A stretch of 44,761 bases of DNA from Rodentolepis nana (taxonomy: Eukaryota; Platyhelminthes; Cestoda; Cyclophyllidea; Hymenolepididae): the NCBI GenBank assembly GCA_900617975.1, contig UZAE01012181.1, positions 9,782 through 54,542 on the forward strand, read 5' to 3'. The number at the start of each line of letters is the position of its first letter. The stretch's first letter is position 1. A program made the translations under genes and the position numbers. This document shows positions 1 to 10,315 of the stretch, piece by piece. Under the pieces are notes generated by a model, which saw only the letters and a program-made list of their open reading frames with translations, was not told the origin of the DNA and did no database searches.

Positions 1-200
1 CTAAAACTCCTATTTAGCACATAAGGCGCTTAGAACTGCCCATAAAATTGTACCTTTTTTTCAACTTTATTATGACAAGTTATAACTTAGACGCGTGTCT
101 ATCTCTCCCCCCAAAAAAATGTTACATTTATGTCGCATTAATGTGCTTGAGATAGTAGACGCTGTGTTAGGGTATGACGCTTTCAGTTATTGTAGAAATT

Positions 201-302
201 ATCTTTTTATGAGAGTTCACATTCCTATCTACTACACTTGTCCCTTCTAAATCAACCTGTCTTTAATAATATTCGATTTCCATCTCGAAAATATTTCAAT
301 TT
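201..302 (+). repeat. Left copy of a 102-nt direct repeat flanking SINE-like copy A
   Basis: This segment recurs at 628-729 with the same length and only five substitutions (about 95 percent identity) and no indels. The two copies abut the head and the tail of the SINE-like element at 303-627 exactly, so they occupy the position of a target-site duplication. That origin is inferred from position. Confidence 0.85.
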
Positions 303-627
303 GGGTATGCGATAGACTTACCTTCGCGTGGTGCACCCTGGGCAACGTATACTCATACGGCAAAAATGTCTATTAACTGGCAGTTAACTTCTGACTTCAA
401 ACTACCAAGACCCCACCGCATTTCATATTCGACTAATTCCACAGTACTCACCTTTTTTCTACCTTTGTGTCTGTCTGTCTGTCTCTTTTACGTCTGTGAA
501 TCATTATTCTGTCCTCCTCTCGACTTTTTACCACTTGGATGTTTATCTTCCTTTCTGTGAACCCCGAAGTCAACTAAAGGGATAATGATACCTATCATAA
601 CGCCTACCATTTGAAATAAATAAATAA
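303..627 (+). mobile_element. SINE-like retroelement copy A
   Basis: The copy begins with a head shared by all four copies in the window (GCGATAGACTTACC followed by a GTGGTGCACCCTGG-like block). It continues through a pyrimidine-rich middle with a TCTG repeat at about 470-485 and a conserved block starting CAACTAAAGG near 572, and ends in an AAAT-repeat tail at 614-627. It is too short to encode a reverse transcriptase. The simple-repeat tail and flanking duplications point to target-primed reverse transcription by a LINE in trans. I do not see convincing pol III A and B boxes, so the source RNA is unknown. An ORF within it (366-560) looks accidental. Confidence 0.75.
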
Positions 628-729
628 ATCTTTTTATGATAGTTCACATTCCTATCTACCACACTTGTCCCTTCTAAATCAACCTGCCTTTAATAATATT
701 TGATTTCCATCTCGAAAATATTTCGATTT
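628..729 (+). repeat. Right copy of the 102-nt direct repeat flanking copy A
   Basis: Starts immediately after the AAAT-repeat tail of copy A and matches 201-302 over its full length with five substitutions. See the left copy for interpretation. Confidence 0.85.
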
Positions 730-3700
730 TTAAGCAAACAAATTCACCAAAAAGTGTAAACTAAGCAATACGAAAGAACAATTTTTACTTGAATGCACTT
801 TGCCATGGGTGGATATAAAAAAGGATTTACTTCTCAATTCAAGCACACTAACAATAACACTTTGAATCTTATTGTAATACACTGAAATTTTAATCTTGGA
901 ATCATGACCAGGTAAGATAGAAATTACCAAACTCGATAAATTTAGAATTAAAAGAAAGTTTGACCCTGTAGAATTTCCAAAGATAGTCTCTAATACAAAC
1001 CTTGTCGAATTTTGTTTCTCAAAGTTACCTACTTTCACTTGACAAAATATGCCATTACCGCTGGCCTTACCTTGAAAATTATCAACAATTATCATTTGAC
1101 TATGAAGCTAAATTCAGGAGGTGGGGAAAAACGTCAGACGCGGTTCTTTTCCTTCTGTTCTTCTTGAATTTAGCCAAAACTACGGATTAAAACCAAGGTT
1201 ACTTTTAATGTTTTCAAAGATACATTTTTTATTTTTTTTTAAAACACCTTACATAGAATTTGTGTTATTTTTCAATCGGCATTTAATTTTACAATCGATG
1301 ATAATAAAGTGAAAAGTCATGAGTTGATGGTATTTTCAGTAAGTACTTTCCAATTTAAACCTCAAAGAAATTTTGCCGTGCGTGTTCATTAAAAGAAGCT
1401 TTTTTCGTGCTGAAACATACTAAAATATATTCCACTTTGTCAAGATCGTGAGAGTTGAGATAAATTTTTATTAATATGCTCTGGGCTTATCAGATGATTT
1501 TAGTGTTTAAATATATAAATATATGTGTTAGAGGGCTTTATCGGAGATGGTTTACTATTTTTATTAACACTATTTTTATAACCGACATTACTAAATATTA
1601 TATATATATTTTTGTCACTTTCTTAAATTCTGTTTAAGATTTTTGTGCGGTCATTATTGGTGCTATGGTTTAAAGAATTGCGAAATTATCATTGGTGGAT
1701 CGTTTGCACTAATGATTCAAAGCTTATTTTTGTTGAATTAACGTGAAAGAAATAATTTGTAATTACCTATTCCGAGAAAGCAGCTAATTATTAATTAATA
1801 TTAGACTTAATGCTCAATGTTGAGTCTTCGAATTCCTTGAAAATTCACGTTGAAATATAATTAGTTTCGTTTTAAAGCCCTTAAAAATGCAACCTCCATT
1901 CACAACACAAAAGTTTATTTCGTTAGAATTTTAATTAAAAAAATATTAATAAATAACATTGAAGTGGATAAAATAGGCTAATTTGTAAGCAGACATTCGA
2001 AATTTGTGAATTTCTTTCGGAATAAACGATAAATAGACCACTAAATACCATGTTCATTGAAGTCAACTTAATACTTTCGACTATTTTTAAATATTACTAC
2101 GCACTATTTGCCGTATACATGGGAGATGTTTAAACTAGTCAGTAAGTGGTAATTCTCCCAATTCTTCCCAAGGGAGGAGAAATGACATCATGATGCCTCC
2201 CTTGCAGGAAATTCGTATTCCGCCAGCCTCTTAACTAATGCGATTGGTCAAGTGTCACACCAGGTTACACACCTATGGTTATCGCACCTGTGACCCCTAA
2301 CTTCACAGATGAACTCGCTAAGTTCCTACTTCTTTTAAACCATATTAAAACATCGTTTTTGGCGTTGGAAACAGAGAGAATCGTTTACCCTCAACCTGTC
2401 CTTTCTTCTTACATCTCTTCACCTAATTCGAATGTTAATGAATCGATTGGTAAATAAGAACAGACGCTAAAATTTCATGCGTTAAATGTTCACCATTAAT
2501 ATTATCAATTTTCAGCCATTGACGTCTTGAAAGGAATAATGATACTCGTTATCAATTAGGCCCTTTAAGCTTTTAAGAACATTTCAAGGGGACAGAGAAA
2601 CACGTCTCACTTCCAAAGTGTGCATATTTTAACTAGACAATGAAAATCAATATTCCCCCCATGATTCTTTACATATGATTCTCGGCTTTGCCCTACGTAT
2701 GGTATAAGCAAGCGCAAACAGTTCTTAGCATCTTGATCCCAGGAGTTCTGAAGAAGACCGTTGGAATGAAAGCCCATGTCGTTGATTAGGAGGCGGATTA
2801 ACATCTGCCACTTAATAATATGGTGAGATTGTGTCCTTGGAGGGATTTTTAGCCACTGAAACCTCATTAGTTTGGCCCCAGATTAAATACTTTAGACCGC
2901 CTCTTTACTAATTCTCCGCCAACCTAGCAGCTACGTTATTCCGCTAAAAAAAGTTATGACAATAGGGACTTGATTATAAATCTACAATCATTTCCACTCG
3001 ATGTGAATATCAGAGGAGACTTAAAATTCAACAAAAGGGTCTGTGAATTATTTCTATAAGAAGTCTCAGCAGAATGTACATTTGGTATTTGGGTTTCCAG
3101 TGTTGAACAACCTGATAAACGCTATTGAACAAAACTATATGAATGGAATTGGGCATTTTTCTGTGGTCGTATGCGACTTTGAACCTGGAGCGCAAAAGGG
3201 AGTCTGATTAGCCAATAAAATAACAGTGGGATTGATCCAGTTCAATGTACGAACAAGGAAAGAGATGAAACAAGTACAATTAAAATTCACAAAGTTGGTG
3301 AAATTCAAACCAAACTGCCAAAATCATTGGATTCAGCTTGCTATCAAATATTTTTTTGATTCAAACAAAATTAAAACGAAAAGAAATTCTGTACACCTTG
3401 GGGTGTTTAAAAAACGCGGATTTTAAATGATAGAGCAAATCCAGTTCTTGCATTCAGAGGTGCGATAAGATAAAAATACAAGATAGAACGAAAAAATTTA
3501 GCAAGTTAAAAAAATCTATTTTAAAGCAAGTTGATATTTTGCCAAGTAATATAAACAGCAAGAGGATTTTAACACGTTTTTAGCTGTGCATACATAAACA
3601 AGTACCCGCTACCACCAGTTCAGAATTACGATTTTATACATACACAAATGATTTTTTTAATAAAAATTTGCCATGGACCTTCGCATCTACAATCTCATGC

Positions 3701-3959
3701 AAACATCACAGAGGTCTAATTTTCACAGAAATTATTCACGAATATCATCGTCTGATAAAGGCCTAGCCGACCCCAATGTCGAAAGCACAGTACGCAGAAC
3801 GACAGATGACTTGGCGTTCATCCACAGCTCAAAAGCCTCCCCTCAGGACATGTAAAATTAAGTTCTCCTTCCTCTCACGGCCCTCGAATGTGCGTTCTCC
3901 TCCACAACTACTGAGGATGGTATGATATGATGTCTCCCCCCCCTCCCATTTATTTGAAA

Positions 3960-3970
3960 GGGGGGGGGGG
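3960..3970 (+). repeat. Mono-G run, 11 nt
   Basis: Uninterrupted run of 11 G directly after a C-rich stretch (about 3936-3949), so the two could pair as a short G:C stem. One of many such tracts in an otherwise AT-rich window. Confidence 0.9.
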
Positions 3971-4246
3971 CTTAGATAGAATTCAGACATCCACGTCTCT
4001 GCCATAGTTAGGTCCTGCTTAATGAATGATGACAGACAATTATAGGGAATAGAATTCACCTGCCGTTTACGCATCTTGCATTTCGTTCTTATCTTTTCAT
4101 GCATTACTATCACGAAGCATTATGATCTGATATTTCCATTATAACGGTCTTTACGAATTGCCAATTATGATGTCACAATAAAATCTCTAATGGTGACAGT
4201 TGTAATTTGAGCAAATGCTTGATTTTGTGCATTATTAATGGGAGGG

Positions 4247-4280
4247 TGGGGGGGGGNNNGGGGGGGGGGGGGGGGGGGGG
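4247..4280 (+). repeat. Long poly-G tract containing a 3-nt assembly gap
   Basis: G run broken by NNN at 4257-4259 and continuing to 4280. The true length is unknown because the assembler or base caller failed here. A run this long could form stacked G-quadruplexes. Confidence 0.9.
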
Positions 4281-4507
4281 TTTCATAGATATACCAGAAT
4301 GAAAGGGGCTTTTGAGAACACTCTCAGCGGAAATGCAGAATCAGATTGATCCAAGTTGTGAGACTGGATTGAGACTGTAATATACTTTAATCGAACATAT
4401 TTTGAGTAAAGTTTAATTCACATTAATACATTTTCATTTTTTACTAAGCATGTTATAAGTAAAACAAAATTCTGCAATTGTCAAATTCCCGTTGCTGCCG
4501 AGACTGT

Positions 4508-4550
4508 CAATTCCCCCCCCCCCCCCAAANCAATTCCCCCCCCCCCCCCA
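4508..4550 (+). repeat. Tandem duplicate of a CAATT-C14-AAA unit with an ambiguous base
   Basis: CAATT followed by 14 C and AAA occurs at 4508-4529 and again at 4531-4552, separated by a single N at 4530. The exact duplication next to an N suggests either a true tandem duplication or a failed join of overlapping sequence. Confidence 0.8.
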
Positions 4551-7500
4551 AACATCTTACAAACATCATTGCCTCAGCCGCAAATCATAAACTGTGGTGT
4601 TGGTTTAAAATAAGGAAATAGATAAAGAAAACCGAATCGTTGGTTAATGGAAAAAAAGCATACATTACATCAATTGAAAGCAATAGTTTTTTCCCTTATA
4701 ATCTACCAATTAACAATCTCCCCATTCAATTAAAGAATTGGAAAAGCAGACACAAACGGCCTGGATTTTCGTAGGCAGTTCTACTTAAAAAAAGCAGACA
4801 ATTTCCTTTCCAATCCGACAGACACTGCTTTTAGAAGAAAAAGAAGAAGAAATGAGCGAATCCTAACGATTTTCAGTTTATGAATCAAAAATCAACAAAT
4901 TTGCAATGAAAAACGAGAAACACAGGGTGCAAAATTACTCTGACACCTGCAGTTTCGCATTTTGTGTGACCACAAGCTAAGAGAACTTTACTTTTAAAGC
5001 AGAAATGTCTCTTTATTGGCATAAATACATGACCTTCACACACTTAAGTTGCGGAGGTTTTGAATTTGAACGACATTGTATTTGTAGTTATTCGGTCTAA
5101 GATATTATTTTTACAAACCCCATTTTCAGGTCAAATGATCTTTGAAAAAAGAGTTCAAAGACGCCTGTGTCGTGGTCAACTCAAGTTGAGCCTAAACAAC
5201 TTTGATATGTACTAAGAAACAGGTTTAACATAACAATTGGTGTGGTAAGTAATCTGAAATTTAATAGAATCCAACCATTATCATTGCGATCAATTAAGCG
5301 GTGGTAAGTGGGTTAACATGTAACGCAAATGCATCATTTTTTTCAACTTCGAAATGGAACCTTGGTCGTTTTTAAGTTGCATCGAAGTGAAACCGTATTG
5401 AATGTAAAAATTTATACCAAATGGCAACTGATTAAGAGGAACAGCATCTCCAATTTGGAACGAATAGACCAAGGTAGATATGCATTTCTAATGAATACTG
5501 ATATTTCAAAATATTGCACACACTACAAGTGTACGTTAAGCAAAAAACAAAAAAATTATTGTTAATTTTCTTATGTGAAACAAAATTTGCTTCATGTAGG
5601 ATGGTTAAATTGAGAATCCCAACTCAAAGCATTTCAAAGATCGCTGTTTATATTTTTTGAAATGTCGATGATTCATTAGGAAGTTAAATTTGACAGTTGG
5701 GCATTATCGATTTTTCTATTCAAAACAAAACTCCCATCTACTTGAAAATGCGTCGTTTTAACCTGAAACTTGGCCTTATGTTGGGATTAAAGGATGAATA
5801 TGCAAGACAGCATATTTCTACAACTTGGAATTTATTGATTAAGGAAAAAGGATAAATACTGTTATAGTATTAGAAAGTTACAATATGGATGGTTATATTT
5901 TCCATAGATTCTTACTATCAACGCGAGCAACATTCTCAATAATGATATTACCCACGGAACTACTTATATCCTTAAAATCTTTTTGGAAGTAAAGACATTC
6001 GTACACTAATCAACTCGTGGTAACACGCATAGGACATCATTTTTATGAAAGAACCATTCTTAAAGGATTATTAAAAAAAGACAAATTTCACCGGCCGAAC
6101 ACGTAAACAAGGCAAATCACAGAACCTCAAATGTACTTTTATTGTGAATTGACGCAGTAAAGAATATTCATGACCAAAAGCCATCCATTTAACACATTGA
6201 ACTTTCTTGAGAAAGTTGCACACTTGAAAATCTATTCTTTTTATACAAAATTAGGCTGTATAAGTAATAAAGTGTAGTAAAGTTTGTTTATTTTATGTAT
6301 ACAAAAAGTCATCACAGTTTCAAAGTTCACTTATAAAATTCAAAGCAAAAAAATTATGCAATCTGTATTTTATATGCATTGTGCATCGCATGGTTCATAA
6401 TTTTAATCGCAAACTATTTCGAATTTGACTTGAGCACAATTGATAAATTTTTGACCCCCGCCTCTCCTCGTGAGGAGACAAACCAATGAGAACAGCCTGA
6501 AAATTTTTCGATCAATAATTTTTCCTTTAGTGAATATAGGGCGGAAGTTAGAGAATTTGTAGTGGATTTACGCATTACATATTTGCTTTACGTCTTTCGT
6601 ACGTATTCACTAAAGCCATTAGGATAGGTAAGACCGTCAATCCTCTTCGGAAGAGATAATTATCCCATTTTTTCCCTATTTTAAAAAATATTCAGATATT
6701 ATATTAACTTGGAACAGCAATAGATAGACGTAGAAGATTGCATATTATTTACGAGATGGGGAGTAATTATACCAAGTAAGTTCTCTGGGGGAGAAACTGG
6801 CATTACTGCCAAATTGGGGTAAAAAAGAATACTCTTTTAGCCAGGGAAAGTAAGACATTCAGTGTTGGTGAGAAAGAAGAGCAATAAGGACGTAAGTGCT
6901 TAAGAGCGAATTTTATTTAAAATTTCAACACTGGAATATCTGATAACATTGCAGAAATGGGAAACCCGCATACACGTGGTTGACAAAAAAAAATAAAAAA
7001 ATTGGTAGGTGTCGTTTTTGGAAAGGGAGATGGTGAAGATGATGATTTCAAATGAAATAAGCAAATTCAGTTATTCCGTTATTTTTAAAGAAAAAATTCA
7101 GCACTTCATATCTCAATTTGCATAAAAGCAGTAGTGTTGAATGTGAGGAGTTCAGAAATAGAAACGGAAATTTTAATATAACAATAATTACTGGTTAGCA
7201 CCGGTCAATTAAAAAAGTTAATAAAAACGTTGATCACAAGTTTTAAAAGTACCCCCCAATTTCGTGCTCAAAAATGTATAAGCAGAAGGGATCAAGCTAT
7301 AAGACCTCTACTTAGTTCGTATACATTTGAGGTGCAGTATTTCGAGGTGAGTAAAGTGCACAAAGATTAGAAACTTTATTTACTTTCCAGACATCTTCTT
7401 TAAATGCATTCTTCTATATGGCGTAAAGGGTTCAAAGAAATGCATAACGACAAATCGACCGAGCAAGTAGCTTTCATTTTGCTATTTCAAATTATTCATT

Positions 7501-9642
7501 TTCACCATCTTCCACACGATTCTGCCCATTAACGATATTTAATTAAAAGTAAGGCATCAAAACCAAATTAAACACTGAATGGAATTGTTTTCACCTTTTA
7601 CTTCTATTATGGGTTATGCCTAAATACATTTTTAATGTTGGAATCAGTTCACCGTGTCATCCAATCTGTCGACTATAAGCCAATTCAGATTTCATAAAGC
7701 ATTCTAATCAACGAAATAAATTCATCTGTAAAAATAACGGTTTAAATCCAACGTTCGCTCCTGTTCATGACATGAATTGTTCATTAATAAATATTGAAAT
7801 ATAAAAAGTAGCGCATCATTGAATACATCCATAGATTTAAAATGCAGTGACGGTGTATCGATTCATTTCCCAAAACAATTTTTCAATGTGATATATATTT
7901 ACAAATATTAGGGGATTATAATATGCTATATGCATAATATAAAAACAAATCAGCTCTCAAGAATGAGAAAAAAAGTGACATCTAAGAACGATTCTAACGA
8001 AGTGTAAAAAGCATCTGGAAAAATTGAACTAACCGCTATAATTTTGCTATTAACAGGTCAAGTTTGTGTTGAAAGCAAAAGCATAAAAATGAGTGACATC
8101 TCAATGAAACTCTAAGCTCTGTTATATGAAATCAGCTTATAATTTCTGAAGACACTAAAATGAAATGGACGATTATGGCAAATGGTTAGTCAATAAAAGT
8201 GATTTAGAAGAATAAAATGTTAAAATATCTAATACTCGCACATATATCACTGACTAAAAAAGTGATATTTATTAAAAACTTTAACGCTCATCTACAACGT
8301 CAATTGTAAAATCAATATGCTTAAGCATAACCTATAATTAACCGTTTTATATCACAATAAACTAGTCAAATGGTCCATATAGTTTAAATTATAAAGGTAT
8401 TAAACTCATGTCAAAGTCAATATGTGGCATATGAAAAATTAATTGGTTGTATTGGCCTTTAAGTTAAAGGATATCATAATTTTTGATAGTATTACACATA
8501 TTATTTTAAAATAGACAAAATATAGACAAAAGCATCTTACCATTAAGTACTTGTTTCGGCTTGAGTATACTCTTTCTAGCCTGACCAGAGCTATCAGTCT
8601 CTGAACTCATTTGGTTTACTTCCGAATAAGCAGGACCAAGGTCTTAACTATATTCTAAAAAATAGCTCAGTGTGTAGGTCATGTTATTGGGTAGTATAAA
8701 CAAATAATTTTAGTTCCATTTAAAGTAGGTATAAATTGGAAACAAGTTCGAAAAAAAAATTATGATTAAGAATTTTGTTATTTGCTTTGATCTGACAATA
8801 ATATAAAAATTTCATTAACATTATTTTTATTTTAATGTAAATTGTCAAAAAAGCCACTTTTTTAGTTCACCTGATTCGCAGAATAATACTTTTCTTTCCT
8901 CTACATAATTTGGATGTTATTAGCAATGAATAAGTATCCGACTTTTCTCTCCAGTTGATATTATCATGTTAAATTATCTTCCTAATAACAGAATCACCAA
9001 GTTCAATAAGTCAAATTCAAAAATGGTATTCCAAATTTATGATTTCGTAATCTTATAATCTATGCTTTACTCCTCCATAAAATTATGTTATTGGAATTCA
9101 CTTTCTAAAGAGTAATGATATTTTAGCTATTTTCTATTTGATCTCCATGCCAATATTTCCAATTAAGTGTCTGCTTTCTGCGATTTTGAAGTATCAATTT
9201 CCCGATTTATATTCCCAAATTTAGTTTCACAAATAGTTTGCATATTTTATTAGTTATCATTAGATAAAAAGATAGTAAGACTAATTTTCTATAAATGTAC
9301 CACATTAGTTGTAAATAGAGCTTACTAATTCCATGGCTAGATTATTGATATAAGAATTGTTTATTTTTGTTTTAGTAGCCAGTAATATTTTTTAGATGGA
9401 CTGACAAAGTAGACTGATAAGTTATAATATTTTTGAAAAATCATTCATATCTTATTAAGATGGTCAGTGATTTTGAAGACATAAATTCCATCTATAAGCT
9501 TTCCGCTCCCTTTTAAATTTTTTGACATTTTAAGCACTTCGGACTTTGCCGGAAAATGGTGCGATTGAATGTTGGGCTTATAGTACTCTTAAGCTGTTAC
9601 CAACTCGTCAACAGAGACCATGAAAGCAAATACTCATAGTAT

Positions 9643-9882
9643 TCAATCGGTTAAAACTGCCAAATGAGTTTCAAATGTCTCTCTCAACTTAGAGCACATT
9701 TCATCCGCATATGAAAACCCTACCCCTCCCCCCTCTTCGTAATGAGCGAATTGACTACTGCCATCATCAACCATCAGTTCTGTCTTCCCCCTTACGTTTG
9801 AGTAGTTGAATGGGTTGGCAGACCAAATACGATCTCGAAGTATAGGAGCAGTAATTGACGCTAAATATTTTTCCAATGTCAT
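9643..9882 (-). CDS. Hypothetical 79-codon ORF downstream of the LIN54 gene
   Basis: Open frame from an ATG at 9882 to a TGA at 9643. The sequence has balanced composition, unlike most ORFs here: a start MTLEKYLASI, an internal RIWSANPFNYSN, an acidic VDDGSSQF and a Cys/Lys/Arg-rich end. I recognise no family, signal peptide or membrane segment. It lies on the same strand as LIN54 and about 75 nt beyond that gene's candidate poly(A) signal, so it could be an unrelated small gene, an exon of an unseen transcript, or part of a longer LIN54 3' UTR. A potential donor (AAC followed by GTAAGG) lies within it, so it may be only partly exonic. Confidence 0.2.
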   Translation of the reverse strand: MTLEKYLASITAPILRDRIWSANPFNYSNVRGKTELMVDDGSSQFAHYEEGGGVGFSYADEMCSKLRETFETHLAVLTD

Positions 9883-9955
9883 AGTTACAATTCACAATGG
9901 GGCTACGTTCCAAAATCCAGAAGAACAAAACCAAATCACCTTAAAATCGTAACAA

Positions 9956-9961
9956 TTTATT
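9956..9961 (-). terminator. Candidate poly(A) signal for the LIN54 gene
   Basis: Reverse complement reads AATAAA, about 355 nt beyond the LIN54 stop codon. It is the nearest canonical hexamer I noticed on that strand. No cDNA evidence is available. Confidence 0.4.
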
Positions 9962-10315
9962 TGTTCTCAATAATATGATCCTTACATATATAAACTAATA
10001 GATTATTACAGGAATACTTTAATAATAGATTTTGTATTTGTATATAGACGAAAGAAGAATAGTGTGGGAAAATACGAAAGTTTCCGTAGAAGAGTTGGTT
10101 GGAAGAAGTTGGGCCGTGGAATACAGTGTTGACAATGACATCAGTAGTAGAAATGAATATGAAAAAAGGACACACACTTAAAGGGTGGCCTAAAAATTGA
10201 TTATTTCACCTATGTACATATAGGAATGATTGATTCAATGTCCCATTAGCAGATTGCTGATTGATTTAAGGGCTGGCTGATTGGGATCTTACTGCTGCTA
10301 TTCATTAGCAGCTTT

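Larger units (their letters stand above)
730..9642. other. Intergenic AT-rich DNA without a supported gene
   Basis: Nearly 9 kb of AT-rich sequence. All open frames are short (about 120 codons or fewer), are not organised around plausible splice sites and resemble no family I know. The patches at about 2.15-2.9 kb and 3.66-4.1 kb are less AT-rich and have short ORFs on both strands; they could be decayed mobile-element sequence, but nothing identifies them. The most notable objects are the mono-G and mono-C tracts near 3960, 4250 and 4520, entered separately. Confidence 0.6.

Noticed and set aside
305..360. Resemblance of the repeat head (ACTTACC and GTGCACCC) to parts of U1 snRNA
   Set aside because: The match is a few short words in altered order and spacing; too weak to call an snRNA origin without an alignment search.
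303..627. The repeat family as LTRs or a miniature LTR element
   Set aside because: No terminal TG...CA pair or internal primer-binding site was seen. The AAAT-repeat tail and duplications of variable length (10, 15, perhaps 102 bp) fit LINE-mediated insertion rather than integrase, which gives fixed 4-6 bp duplications.
730..1095. 121-codon ORF on the minus strand
   Set aside because: AT-driven Ile/Leu/Ser/Phe composition, no recognisable motif, no splice context; taken as chance.
2517..2562. Possible ancient fragment of the SINE-like tail region
   Set aside because: Only about 25 nt around AATAATGATAC look similar to the block at 573-600 of copy A; no head, no tail and no duplication.
3829..4113. 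94-codon ORF on the minus strand
   Set aside because: Runs through poly-C/poly-G tract sequence and encodes low-complexity residues; no family resemblance.
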